Shown here one piece after another: positions 1 through 7,558 of a DNA stretch of 53,467 nucleotides (the first letter of the stretch is position 1; the number at the start of each line of letters is the position of its first letter). Origin of the DNA: a virus. The notes under the pieces are model-generated. The model ran no database searches. It was given only the letters and a program-made list of their open reading frames with translations, and was not told where the DNA came from. The stretch covers positions 1 to 53,467 of IMG/VR virus record IMGVR_UViG_3300010354_003850; one strand, given 5' to 3'. The position numbers were made by a program, and so were the translations under genes.

Positions 1-186
1 GTCAAGGTAATCGCAACGGTTCCTCCGATGCAGGAAAACCCAATAGATAACAAATACGAGTTGTTTCGTTACATTGAGAAGTACATCAAGAACATGAAGG
101 CAAAGGGTGTCATCAAGGGAAAGTATGAGATCGTTCATCCGAATGATCCCAAGTTCCGACAGAGTGCCAAAAGAAAAGTATCCTGA
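1..186 (+). CDS. C-terminal end of unknown protein (partial)
   Basis: The reading frame is open from the first base and stops with TGA at 184-186, leaving the last 61 residues of a gene that begins outside the window. The visible part is basic and rich in lysine and tyrosine (for example YELFRYIEKYIKNMKAKG), with no motif I recognise. A sigma-70-type promoter for the next transcript begins 4 bases after the stop, so this is probably the last gene of an upstream unit. The frame is reliable; the function is unknown. Confidence 0.6.
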   Translation, partial: VKVIATVPPMQENPIDNKYELFRYIEKYIKNMKAKGVIKGKYEIVHPNDPKFRQSAKRKVS

Positions 187-190
187 CCTA

Positions 191-218
191 TTGACTCCTG
201 TCGGGAGTGTGGTATAGT
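191..218 (+). promoter_or_regulatory. Early (host sigma-70-type) promoter for the small RNA
   Basis: A -35 box TTGACT (191-196) and a -10 box TATAGT (213-218) are separated by 16 bases. The start would be near 225, just before a structured stretch ending in a strong terminator at 309-347. Confidence 0.6.
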
Positions 219-224
219 CCATTC

Positions 225-347
225 ACAAAACCTTGCCAAGGGCTTTCTAGATGGCTGTTGGTCTTGGCAAAAAGGTGCGTTTACTGCCAACCGGTGGCGG
301 GATGCGCCGAGGACGGGTTATGCTAGGTTCCCCGTCCTTTCCTTTTT
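225..347 (+). ncRNA. Candidate small structured RNA (or 32-residue peptide mRNA)
   Basis: This ~123-nt unit has its own promoter and terminator. Three helices are visible: TTGCCAAG (233-240) with CTTGGCAA (263-270), an exact 8-bp stem; GGTGCG (274-279) with TGCGCC (303-308), enclosing a GCCA/TGGC hairpin; and the terminator stem GGACGGG/CCCGTCC (311-317/331-337). An ATG at 251 opens a 32-codon frame ending at 349, but the frame runs through the terminator and lacks a good ribosome site, so RNA is preferred. T4 also makes stable small RNAs of unknown role; no homology to them is claimed. Confidence 0.5.
309..347 (+). terminator. Rho-independent terminator of the small RNA
   Basis: The stem AGGACGGG/CCCGTCCT has a 13-base loop and is followed by TTTCCTTTTT. 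It lies immediately before a late promoter, insulating the late gene from the early RNA. Confidence 0.75.
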
Positions 348-356
348 AATCGTAGG

Positions 357-363
357 CTAAATA
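357..363 (+). promoter_or_regulatory. T4-type late promoter (CTAAATA)
   Basis: CTAAATA matches the core of the T4 late -10 element TATAAATA read by gp55-type sigma. The predicted start is near 369, with AGGAG at 372-376 ahead of the large late gene. Confidence 0.7.
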
Positions 364-386
364 CTCCCACTAGGAGCATTGTGCCA

Positions 387-2711
387 ATGATTAACGATTT
401 CCAAAGAAGAATTCTCGCTGAAGCCGCCAAGTTCGGTGGCGTGTTCGCCTCTAATTCACAGAAGATTGCAAAAGAATTGAATGAGGCTCCCGCTCTTGGA
501 TCCGACACGGCTACAACCATGTTCGGCTACAGCAAGCCGCAGTTCGAAGCCAAGATTCGACAATTGTTGCAGAAGATGGGATTCGAAAAGGGCATCACAC
601 GAATGATGACGAAGCCAAATGGCAACATGGTTCTTTACTTTGCCAACAAGGCAAAGGCACGGGACTTTGCCATGACCTTCGAAGGAATGACTCGCCGCAT
701 GTCGGGCGGAAGCAACATCGTGCAGTTCACCACCGGTGCAGACATGACACCCGATCAGAAGAAGTTCGCCACAGGAGCAGAGGCAATGGTGGAACTCATG
801 CTCAACAAACTCAAGAAGGAAAGCCTTGACAACGAGTCATACATTTTCATGGCTCTTGAGAATCTTCATGAGGAATATGTGACCGAGGGTGGCGTGAAGG
901 CTGCTCTTGAGGACTTCATGTATTCTCTCCCCAAGGCGGCGATTGCCGAACTCAAACCGCTGATGAAGACCAAGGGCGGCGTTGCACAGCAAGTCATGCG
1001 ACTCGCTTCGATCACGGCGATTCTGAACAAACACGGCGTTGTCAAGAAGTTTATGGGATTCAATACCGCCAATCTTGTCAATGATTACTTTGATACTTTC
1101 CACGGTGAGAGTGTTGAGGAGAATGGCGAGGTCTTAAGTGAGGGATCGGCAATGATTCCATTCAAGAAGATCCTCAAGGGAGTCAACGATATGGAAGGAC
1201 CATTCCTGATCGTTGTCATGCGTAAGGGCGGACCTGGCGCACTTATTCAGAAGAAGGTTCCTGGTCGTGCTGCGCTCCCTGCACACATCAACCATATGCT
1301 ATCAACCGAACTTCAGAAGTATGAGTGGAAGGCTATTGCAATTGAGAATGCAAAGGGCAAGATCGTCAATGTGCTTTATCCAAATGATGTATTGGTCAAG
1401 GCGGGATCAAAGCCCTCTTTCAAGGAAGAGGTTGAACTTGAACTTGATGAAGACAATTGGGGCGGTGGTTTTGAGACTTCCCGTGAGGCTCAGGCAAAGG
1501 TTCAGGCAGGACTCAAGGCAGATGCCAAGAAGCGTCAGGCTTTGATCTTGAGTGCCTTGCAGCAAGTCATCGATGGCAAGATGTCGAAGCCCGCTTTCAA
1601 GAAGTTGACAGGCTCCTCTTTTGGAGACATCATGTCCCTGCCCTTCTATTCGAAGAAGGTCAAGATGAAGAAGGAAGAGGTAGTCGAAGACGGCGAGATC
1701 GAAGAGGCAAAAGAGAAGTACCTCACAGGTCCAGGAAAGAAGGATCCAAAGAGAATCATCGGCATCTACACCATGAAGGGCAAGTGGATCAAGGACATGG
1801 GCAGCGAGAAGGAAGCCGCAAACTTCGTAAATAAGAGTTGGGGCGAGTCGGTCGAAGAGGAGATCGAAGAGGCAACTTCAATCGGCAAGGTATTGAAAGC
1901 CGCAAAAAAGTCTGTCTTGGCAGATAGAGATGGTCGCAATACGCCCAAAGCAAAAGCGGCAATGGCAGCATACAAGACAGCAGCGAAAAATCATTTGAAT
2001 AAGGAAGATGTCGAAGTCTCTGAACAGTTCAAGGCAGGGGATAAGGTAAAGGTTCCCCACAAGGGCAAGATGGTCAGCGGCAAGATCGTCCGATTCGATG
2101 ATGGCGGCACAAGCAAGGCACAGCAACATGGCGGTGGCTATGTGGTTGATGTCGGTGAGCCTGCAAGCATCACCGTTCCGAAGCAGAAGGTGCAGAAGGA
2201 AGAGGTTGAAGTTAGCGAGGCTGTTAACATCGGAACCAATGCATATCAGATTCAGCGGTCGGGATCAAACTGGGAAGTGTGGCGGCTGTCCTACAGTCAG
2301 GGCAGCGTCCGTTTCGCAGACGGACGCAAGGGCACCAAGTTGCGTAGCGACTTCAAGTCATACGAAGATGCCTTGGCATACGCAAAGAAGGACGCAGGGG
2401 TGAAGGAGGAGGTCGAGATTGAAGAAGGCGTTCGCATCATGACAGGCGCAGAGACCATGATCAAGAATGCGGGTGGATCTTCCATGGTTAGCAACTTCCG
2501 TAAGATCAAGTCAGAGTTCGGCAAGAAGCCCGTGGGAAGCGTCATTGTTCTCACCACCGAGAAGGATCCCGAGTCTCATGAAATCAAGGTATATGATCCG
2601 AAAGACTTTCAGAACATGGTGAAGGGTCTCGCCAAGAAGGTTGAACCAAAGGTTGGTTCAAAGGGAAGTTGGTCGGACGGTGAAGTGACCGTCATCGGCA
2701 TCAAGGAATAA
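387..2711 (+). CDS. Large late protein with acidic VEVSE/VEIEE linkers, probable packaged polyprotein
   Basis: A protein of 774 residues. ATG 387 is chosen because it gives an N-terminus (MINDFQRRILAE) like T4 capsid-targeting sequences; GTG 381 is an in-frame alternative, and AGGAG (372-376) fits either. The N-terminal ~400 residues form one unrecognised globular region. The rest is a string of small modules separated by acidic linkers near residues 429, 489, 539, 605 and 673, such as KEDVEVSE, KEEVEVSEA and KEEVEIEE. One module (about 547-600) resembles a short beta-barrel binding fold. The linkers contain V/I-x-E sites of the type cut by T4-like prohead proteases. Late promoter upstream, terminator downstream. 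A virion or head-internal role is inferred; the enzymatic function is unknown. Confidence 0.75.
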   Translation: MINDFQRRILAEAAKFGGVFASNSQKIAKELNEAPALGSDTATTMFGYSKPQFEAKIRQLLQKMGFEKGITRMMTKPNGNMVLYFANKAKARDFAMTFEGMTRRMSGGSNIVQFTTGADMTPDQKKFATGAEAMVELMLNKLKKESLDNESYIFMALENLHEEYVTEGGVKAALEDFMYSLPKAAIAELKPLMKTKGGVAQQVMRLASITAILNKHGVVKKFMGFNTANLVNDYFDTFHGESVEENGEVLSEGSAMIPFKKILKGVNDMEGPFLIVVMRKGGPGALIQKKVPGRAALPAHINHMLSTELQKYEWKAIAIENAKGKIVNVLYPNDVLVKAGSKPSFKEEVELELDEDNWGGGFETSREAQAKVQAGLKADAKKRQALILSALQQVIDGKMSKPAFKKLTGSSFGDIMSLPFYSKKVKMKKEEVVEDGEIEEAKEKYLTGPGKKDPKRIIGIYTMKGKWIKDMGSEKEAANFVNKSWGESVEEEIEEATSIGKVLKAAKKSVLADRDGRNTPKAKAAMAAYKTAAKNHLNKEDVEVSEQFKAGDKVKVPHKGKMVSGKIVRFDDGGTSKAQQHGGGYVVDVGEPASITVPKQKVQKEEVEVSEAVNIGTNAYQIQRSGSNWEVWRLSYSQGSVRFADGRKGTKLRSDFKSYEDALAYAKKDAGVKEEVEIEEGVRIMTGAETMIKNAGGSSMVSNFRKIKSEFGKKPVGSVIVLTTEKDPESHEIKVYDPKDFQNMVKGLAKKVEPKVGSKGSWSDGEVTVIGIKE

Positions 2712-2749
2712 ACAACTTAAAAGAAAGCGGTCAAGTCCGAAAAAAAGAT

Positions 2750-2785
2750 AAGCCCCTGCCATGCTCTGGTGGGGGTTTGTCTTTT
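2750..2785 (+). terminator. Rho-independent terminator
   Basis: A 12-bp stem (2750-2761 with 2767-2778, including G-U pairs) with a five-base loop TGCTC is followed by GTCTTTT. It ends the large late gene's transcript. Confidence 0.75.
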
Positions 2786-2870
2786 AACTTGTTTGGAGTT
2801 GGGTAATAAAGCGTTCGGTGGCTGCAATTCAGGGTATACATATCCGCACCCTCCGATGAAGAGGGGTGTC

Positions 2871-2878
2871 TAAAAATA
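2871..2878 (+). promoter_or_regulatory. Possible degenerate late promoter (CTAAAAATA)
   Basis: The run CTAAAAATA lies just before the ribosome site AGGAG of the outer-membrane gene and resembles the late box with one extra A. A -10-like GTATACAT lies ~35 bases further upstream without a clear -35. Neither is convincing alone, though the preceding terminator requires some promoter here. Confidence 0.3.
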
Positions 2879-2893
2879 GGAGAAAAGACAGTA

Positions 2894-3649
2894 ATGAATC
2901 GCAACACTTTTATCGCAACAGGAGTCGCCGCAGTCCTTTCGACCGCTGCACTCGCACAGAACGCCGCTCCCGCTCCCGCCCCTGCGTGGGATCTCAAGTG
3001 GTCGTTCAATGAGACAGCAGAGATCCACACCTTCAAGGGTGCTGGCTCCACCCTCGTTGGGCTGAATCAGAATCTGTCGGTTGACATCAACAACAAGTTC
3101 CACATCGACTTGGATGTTCCTGTGTACACGCAGGATGACAACACCACGGTGAGCAACATCAACCTTGGTGGTATGTGGGACGCATTTGGAGGAAAGAATG
3201 ATACACTCGGTCAATGGAACTTCGCTATTGGTGGTGGTGTGTATCTACCTGTGGGTTCGGAGTACTTCCGCAATGCGAATGTTGACCCGTACCTCAACGC
3301 TGCTTTCAACTGTGATCTCTGGATTTTCGACTTCACGCAGACAGCGGGTTACCGCTTCAACGGTGGCGAGTCCTACATCACTTGGCTCGGCGCAAAGACC
3401 AACTCGGATGTCCTCAACTTTGAGACAGACCTTGCCTATGCATGGAACTCGCTCAAGTTCGGTCTTGCTTTCGACCAACTGTACTATGTGAATTCTGGCG
3501 AAGCCCAACTCTTCCTTGGCCCCACGGTCAATTGGAATGTGGCTTCGAATGTCGATCTGAACATGGGGGTTGCAATCCCCGTTTATCAGGATGTTGTGAC
3601 CCCGGAGGCGAACGCAATCGTCACCGCCGGTCTAGGCATCAAGTTCTAA
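2894..3649 (+). CDS. Outer-membrane beta-barrel (porin-like) protein with signal peptide
   Basis: A protein of 251 residues. Residues 1-21 form a classical signal peptide (basic start, hydrophobic core, cleavage after ALA), followed by an Ala-Pro-rich spacer (APAPAPAW). The mature part alternates polar and hydrophobic residues in short strands (LDVPVYTQ, WNFAIGGGVYLPVG, AGYRFNGGESYITWLG) and ends in the C-terminal phenylalanine (GLGIKF) typical of proteins inserted by the BAM machinery. AGGAG precedes the ATG. With the next small gene it lies between two terminators, like an independently expressed moron. A host-derived porin altering the cell surface or excluding other phages is inferred; a virion role cannot be excluded. 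Confidence 0.75.
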   Translation: MNRNTFIATGVAAVLSTAALAQNAAPAPAPAWDLKWSFNETAEIHTFKGAGSTLVGLNQNLSVDINNKFHIDLDVPVYTQDDNTTVSNINLGGMWDAFGGKNDTLGQWNFAIGGGVYLPVGSEYFRNANVDPYLNAAFNCDLWIFDFTQTAGYRFNGGESYITWLGAKTNSDVLNFETDLAYAWNSLKFGLAFDQLYYVNSGEAQLFLGPTVNWNVASNVDLNMGVAIPVYQDVVTPEANAIVTAGLGIKF

Positions 3650-3682
3650 TAGTTGCTTTACACATCTAACAAAGGAGAAAAA

Positions 3683-3838
3683 ATGAGCAACAATAAGTGC
3701 CCCGTTACTGGCTGTGGTTTCTGCTGGAAGAACCCGACCCATGTGGTCCTCTTCCTCGCCGTCCTCCCGTTCGCCCTCAAGGGTGTACAGGTTGCATGGG
3801 AAACCGTTTCCACGGCAGTCAACACGCTGACCAAGTGA
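3683..3838 (+). CDS. Small Cys-rich single-pass membrane protein
   Basis: A protein of 51 residues; AAAGGAG lies 5 bases before ATG 3683. The N-terminus carries a cysteine cluster (CPVTGCGFC), followed by one strongly hydrophobic segment (VVLFLAVLPFALKGVQV, about residues 21-37) and a short polar tail. It sits 33 bases downstream of the outer-membrane gene and directly before a terminator, so the two are probably co-transcribed. The cysteines could bind metal or lipid, or form disulfides; no function is known. Confidence 0.65.
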   Translation: MSNNKCPVTGCGFCWKNPTHVVLFLAVLPFALKGVQVAWETVSTAVNTLTK

Positions 3839-3861
3839 CTTGATGTCATAAAGGTAGAATT

Positions 3862-3890
3862 GGGGGGAGTCTTCGGACTCCCCCCTTTTC
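3862..3890 (+). terminator. Strong rho-independent terminator
   Basis: A perfect 10-bp stem GGGGGGAGTC/GACTCCCCCC (3862-3871/3876-3885) with a TTCG tetraloop is followed by TTTT. It closes the outer-membrane cassette. Confidence 0.9.
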
Positions 3891-3897
3891 ATTTGGG

Positions 3898-3904
3898 CTA
3901 AATA
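3898..3904 (+). promoter_or_regulatory. T4-type late promoter (CTAAATA), leaderless
   Basis: CTAAATA ends at 3904. By T4 spacing, transcription would start at about 3910, exactly on the GTG start codon of the next gene. Confidence 0.7.
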
Positions 3905-3909
3905 CCTTT

Positions 3910-4209
3910 GTGAAGAGTTTCCGCCAATATCTTAAAGAAACAAACAATACCGGCAACATGCTTTACTTCTCTGCTTTCGGTGCGGGATTTGCAGTTGACA
4001 CGGTTGATGCTGATTTCGATGTTGACGAGTATGACAGCGACCCCGAGGATCGAAAGAAAATGAAACCTTGGGAAGTCAGGAACGCACTTGCCGCAAATGA
4101 AAGACGGGAAATGGTGCTTCGTTGGCTCAAGTCCGCTGGTGCGGGAGAAAAGTCCGTCACAGACAAAAGCATCCCAAAAACACCTGATTGGCAATCGGAG
4201 GAAAGATGA
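3910..4209 (+). CDS. Late protein with capsid-targeting-like N-terminus
   Basis: A protein of 99 residues from GTG 3910. This start is chosen because it yields MKSFRQYLKE, close to the T4 internal-protein leader MKTYQEFIAE, with an L-x-E site for prohead protease. No Shine-Dalgarno exists, and the late promoter puts the transcript start on the GTG. The rest is acidic in the middle (DADFDVDEYDSDPEDRKK) and basic later, with no recognised domain. It overlaps the next gene by 4 bases (ATGA), so both are probably made together. Inferred to be a small head-internal protein. Confidence 0.65.
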   Translation: MKSFRQYLKETNNTGNMLYFSAFGAGFAVDTVDADFDVDEYDSDPEDRKKMKPWEVRNALAANERREMVLRWLKSAGAGEKSVTDKSIPKTPDWQSEER

Positions 4210-5117
4210 AAGCATTTGGCAAGTATCTCACGGAGCGTCATGATGGTGATGGTGACTGTATGCAAGCCGCCGTCAATTTCATGATGCGGGCATACACCCA
4301 ATTTTTTGGAAAGCCTGTCAAGACTGCCACGGGAAAGCCTGTGCTTGTTCAGGCATTGGTATATGGGCAAGGCGCAGTCAAAGGATTGCGGTTTCCACAC
4401 GCATGGGTAGAGGATGGGGATACTGTCATCGATCAATCAAACGGCAGGGATATCAGAATGGACAAAAAGGTTTACTATGCTTTGGGTGGAGTGAAGCCCA
4501 AGGAGCGAGGAGCCTATTACAAGTATGATTTCCCTGCAATGAAAAGGAAACTCATATCCACGGGTCACTATGGTCCATGGGAATTAGACGAGTCCCTAGA
4601 AGAGTCGATAGGAATCGGAGACAAGAGAAAAATTGGAAAGAGAAAGAAGCGAGTGAGTGCCGCTCTCCTTTCCGCACTTGGAGAGTCTTTAGGTGAGGGT
4701 ATAGTCACCGACAGACCAACCACGGGATATGCGGGATATCGAATGCAGGAACCGATGTCCAAGGTATCGTGGAACGACCTGAAGAGGCTTGAAAGTGTCC
4801 TTGATGCCATGTTCGCATCCGCAAAGTTGGACATCGCATTCACCCGTCACTTTTGGGAGCGCATCAACGGAAGTCGTGGCTACGGCGGCACAGTCACCTT
4901 GCCCGAGTTACAGGATGCATTCCGAAAGACATACGCAAAGTATGCACAGAAGATCAAGGATCACCCCGCCGACTGGAAGGCGATTATCCTTGATGTCAGT
5001 AAGAACCTGAACATGCCGTTCACCCTTGATTGGGACGGAAAGAAGAAGAGCATGATCATGGTCACAGCAATGAAGAAGCCAAATTTCATGAGTCCTGATC
5101 CCAAGTTGCCGGTATGA
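4206..5117 (+). CDS. Capsid-targeted two-domain protein: Cys-peptidase-like plus C-terminal toxin-like domain
   Basis: A protein of 303 residues; GGAGG precedes ATG 4206. The N-terminus MKAFGKYLTE matches the capsid-targeting pattern. Residues ~11-125 contain a candidate Cys-His-Asp arrangement (GDGDCMQAAVNF, then FPHAWVEDGDTVIDQS) as in papain or transglutaminase folds. A basic linker follows with several L-x-E sites (LDE, LEE, LGE), which would let a prohead protease separate the halves. The C-terminal ~110 residues (AFTRHFWERING ... LDVSKNLNMPF ... MKKPNF) recall small domains in marine T4-like phages that look RelE/BrnT-like, a weak assignment. Catalysis is inferred, not shown. Confidence 0.6.
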   Translation: MKAFGKYLTERHDGDGDCMQAAVNFMMRAYTQFFGKPVKTATGKPVLVQALVYGQGAVKGLRFPHAWVEDGDTVIDQSNGRDIRMDKKVYYALGGVKPKERGAYYKYDFPAMKRKLISTGHYGPWELDESLEESIGIGDKRKIGKRKKRVSAALLSALGESLGEGIVTDRPTTGYAGYRMQEPMSKVSWNDLKRLESVLDAMFASAKLDIAFTRHFWERINGSRGYGGTVTLPELQDAFRKTYAKYAQKIKDHPADWKAIILDVSKNLNMPFTLDWDGKKKSMIMVTAMKKPNFMSPDPKLPV

Positions 5118-5296
5118 AAGAAGACATCATCCAACGAGGAAAAGATTGGTTTCAGTTCCGCAAAGGAATGGACGATTTCGTTCTTCAGCAGAAATCCCTG
5201 AAGAAGGGAAAGGAAACCAAAACACGGGCGATTCCAAATAATACACAGATTGCCCCCCACTCCGTGAGAAACATTGGGGTGACCACAAGACCATAA
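5114..5296 (+). CDS. Small basic protein, translationally coupled
   Basis: A protein of 60 residues starting at the ATGA overlap with the preceding stop. It is Lys/Arg/Gln-rich (RGKDWFQFRKGMDDF) with no recognised motif. The frame is open up to a late promoter whose box overlaps its stop codon. Its reality rests mainly on the coupled overlap and tight packing. Confidence 0.45.
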   Translation: MKEDIIQRGKDWFQFRKGMDDFVLQQKSLKKGKETKTRAIPNNTQIAPHSVRNIGVTTRP

Positions 5297-5299
5297 ATA
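5293..5299 (+). promoter_or_regulatory. T4-type late promoter (ATAAATA)
   Basis: ATAAATA overlaps the stop of the small upstream gene. The predicted start near 5305 is only four bases before ATG 5309, so the message would be almost leaderless. Confidence 0.7.
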
Positions 5300-5308
5300 G
5301 GAAATGAC

Positions 5309-6385
5309 ATGAAGACTTTCCAAGAACTACGAGACACACACCAGATCGAATTCTACAAGCCCCTCGCAGAAGAGATTCAGCGATACCTTGAGGAAAAACT
5401 CCTCATCGTTGGAAAGGGTCAGAACACAGGACAGGCAGTCATCCTCGCCGGTGGTGCCGGGTCAGGAAAGTCATTTGCCGTGAACCAAATGATTGGTGGT
5501 CAATACAAGATATTCAATCCCGATGACATCAAGGATTCGCTCATCAAGATGCGTGACAACATCGCCAAAGGAAAGAGCGACTTCCCAAGATCATCGAACT
5601 TACTTGATCTCATGGACAAGATCAAGAACTTAGACCTTCGCAATCCAACTGATACCGGTCTTCTTCACATGGCAGTCAAGGGATTGAGCCTTGATCAAAG
5701 AAAGATGCAAGCATTCTTTATGACGGACAAGACAAAGAGCATTCTGCCGAATGTCTTGTTTGATGCCACGCTGAAGGACATCAGCCAACTTCTAGGAGAT
5801 GGGGAAGGGTTCGGCATTCTCGATTTCCTGCGCCATGCAGGATACAAGCCGGAGAACATTCACATCATATGGATTCTCACCGACTATAGAATTGCCATGC
5901 GACAGAACCTCACCCGTGAGCGTGTGGTTCCTGCGGACATTCTGTTCAAGACGCACAGCGGCGCATCGAAGACCATGCAAGACATCATGTTCCGTGATTA
6001 TCGCAGACTTGGCGTGAACGGCGACATCTCCGTTATCATCGGCGGCAAGAGTACGATTACATATGCGAAGGGCACGACAATCGAACGGGATGGAGTCAAC
6101 TACACGGTCACTCAAGACATGACCGGACCTGTGGTGAAGGACTTCAAGTACTTCCGTGTGAAGAAGGCAGGGGATTCGCAAATCAATCCTGCTGCGCTCA
6201 CAGCCATCAAGGACTTCATCGATCAATTTGCCCCCAAGCCGAATGCAACGCCCGATAAGGAACTAAAGAGAGTAATCAATGCAATTGGCAAGAAGAAGAC
6301 GGGCAAGAAGATTCACCCAACCACGGCAAAGGCACTTGACATACCGCTAGACAGTCCTGCCGTTGACAGAAGGACAACGCCGTAA
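5309..6385 (+). CDS. Zeta-toxin-like P-loop kinase, late expressed
   Basis: A protein of 358 residues beginning MKTFQELRDT, similar to the other capsid-targeting-like N-termini but without a tidy L-x-E. A Walker A motif GGAGSGKS lies at residues 48-55, followed by FNPDDIKDS, which in zeta-type kinases precedes substrate binding, and a basic segment (MRQNLTRERVVP) fitting the lid arginines. This matches the zeta toxin/polynucleotide kinase fold; zeta toxins phosphorylate UDP-N-acetyl sugars, but substrate cannot be told here. The late promoter suggests a packaged or end-stage role. The C-terminal ~70 residues are basic. An RNA/DNA end kinase is the main alternative. Confidence 0.65.
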   Translation: MKTFQELRDTHQIEFYKPLAEEIQRYLEEKLLIVGKGQNTGQAVILAGGAGSGKSFAVNQMIGGQYKIFNPDDIKDSLIKMRDNIAKGKSDFPRSSNLLDLMDKIKNLDLRNPTDTGLLHMAVKGLSLDQRKMQAFFMTDKTKSILPNVLFDATLKDISQLLGDGEGFGILDFLRHAGYKPENIHIIWILTDYRIAMRQNLTRERVVPADILFKTHSGASKTMQDIMFRDYRRLGVNGDISVIIGGKSTITYAKGTTIERDGVNYTVTQDMTGPVVKDFKYFRVKKAGDSQINPAALTAIKDFIDQFAPKPNATPDKELKRVINAIGKKKTGKKIHPTTAKALDIPLDSPAVDRRTTP

Positions 6386-6402
6386 TTCAGACAGATTGCT
6401 TC

Positions 6403-6431
6403 TTGACACATCGTAAGAAATGGGGTAGGAT
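6403..6431 (+). promoter_or_regulatory. Early sigma-70 promoter, leaderless
   Basis: TTGACA (6403-6408), 17-base spacer, TAGGAT (6426-6431). The expected start near 6438 immediately precedes ATG 6439. The TTG at 6403, which could open the same frame earlier, is part of the promoter. Confidence 0.75.
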
Positions 6432-6438
6432 AACCAAA

Positions 6439-6939
6439 ATGCTAAAGCCACGCCTAGTTAAGTCGCTGATTCAACAGAATGCAAACCTACTGCGGCAGCG
6501 TCAATACTTCATGGACTACCTCCGTGCATTGGAGTTGACTCTTCATGCGATACAGTCAACCGCAAAAGATACAGGAGCAGTCAATCTGAAGGACATCCAT
6601 GAAATCCGAGCGCAGATGCGGAACATGCTTGCCGTCAACGACATTGCACAGTTCAATCAGACAGGTCATATGCTGCCGCCTACCAAGGAGCAGTTGGGTG
6701 CATGGGTAAGCATCGACCAAGGAATCTTCAATGATTCGACCGACAAGAAGACGATCATCATGAAGGACGAAAAGGAACTGAAAGAGTTCCTGAATGATTT
6801 CTTCAACGGCATCATCGATCATGCAAAGAAGAAAAAGGAGAATCCCGAAATTGATCCCATGAATTTCGGCGGTGACCTTGAGGGTGAGTGGCAAGATTTT
6901 CCGCCAGACAACCCCTTTGATGACGGCGAGAACAAGTAA
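6439..6939 (+). CDS. Conserved-looking phage protein of unknown function
   Basis: A protein of 166 residues. ATG 6439 is chosen because a near-consensus promoter occupies the sequence just upstream; no ribosome site is present, implying a leaderless message. The first ~100 residues look alpha-helical and heptad-like (LIQQNANLLRQRQYFMDYL), followed by an acidic C-terminus ending in DGENK. Not recognised. The stop TAA shares its last A with the ATG of the next gene. Confidence 0.6.
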   Translation: MLKPRLVKSLIQQNANLLRQRQYFMDYLRALELTLHAIQSTAKDTGAVNLKDIHEIRAQMRNMLAVNDIAQFNQTGHMLPPTKEQLGAWVSIDQGIFNDSTDKKTIIMKDEKELKEFLNDFFNGIIDHAKKKKENPEIDPMNFGGDLEGEWQDFPPDNPFDDGENK

Positions 6940-7526
6940 TGGACTATTACAACACACACGAACTGAATGAGGCTACGCTCGTTCGCTTGTATCGTCATAC
7001 AACGGACAGGAACATCGGTATCATTTCTGCGTTCCGTGGTCGTTACACCAAGCAGGAGAACATGAAGCGCAGCAGCGATTTGGAATCATTGATTCGTGCT
7101 GCGGGGTTTGGGTTCTATCGCTTGGAGGGGCATTACATCGAAGGCTACGGTTCGGAGCAGTCGAAGGATGTCAAAGAGCGTTCCTATCTCATCATCGGAA
7201 ACAAGGGCGATGACAGCGGCAACCTGAAGGGGTTCCTCCGCAAGATGGGCGGCAAGTTCAATCAGGACTCCGTTCTCTACAAGCCATTCGACTCAAAGGC
7301 GGCAGTACTCATCGGCACACAGGCGCAGGATGAAGACGGCAATGCTGTTGAGTTCCCCGGCATGGGCAAGGAATTCTCCGTTGGGGAGTTCAAGCCAATG
7401 AAGGTGAATCAGTTCTATTCCAAGATGAAGGGAAAGCCATTTGTTTTTGAATCTTATGGTATTCAAAAGACTTGGTTTGAAGCCTTTGCTGATTACATTC
7501 GTTCAAAGCAGTCCGAAGCCACTTGA
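6939..7526 (+). CDS. DUF3293-like protein
   Basis: A protein of 195 residues whose ATG shares one base with the preceding stop. The core (IGIISAFRGRYTKQEN, then a helix, GFGFYRLEGHYIEGYG, KERSYLIIGNKG, LYKPF) resembles the DUF3293 layout seen in bacteria and phages: an ISA(F/W) start, a helix with LR..G, a sheet with a glycine loop, and a final catalogue strand. The N-terminus MDYYNTHELNE ends in L-x-E like the packaged set, though it lacks a late promoter. Biochemical role unknown. Confidence 0.55.
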   Translation: MDYYNTHELNEATLVRLYRHTTDRNIGIISAFRGRYTKQENMKRSSDLESLIRAAGFGFYRLEGHYIEGYGSEQSKDVKERSYLIIGNKGDDSGNLKGFLRKMGGKFNQDSVLYKPFDSKAAVLIGTQAQDEDGNAVEFPGMGKEFSVGEFKPMKVNQFYSKMKGKPFVFESYGIQKTWFEAFADYIRSKQSEAT

Positions 7527-7551
7527 CTCCCCGAAAGGGTTGTGATATGAT
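7523..7551 (+). promoter_or_regulatory. Early sigma-70 promoter, leaderless
   Basis: TTGACT (7523-7528), 17-base spacer, TATGAT (7546-7551). The expected start at ~7558 is one base before ATG 7559. The -35 overlaps the end of the preceding gene. Confidence 0.8.
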
Positions 7552-7558
7552 TCACATC

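Noticed and set aside
6403-6438. TTG start codon at 6403 for the 166-residue protein
   Set aside because: The TTG is the start of a TTGACA -35 box with TAGGAT 17 bases later; transcription begins downstream of it.
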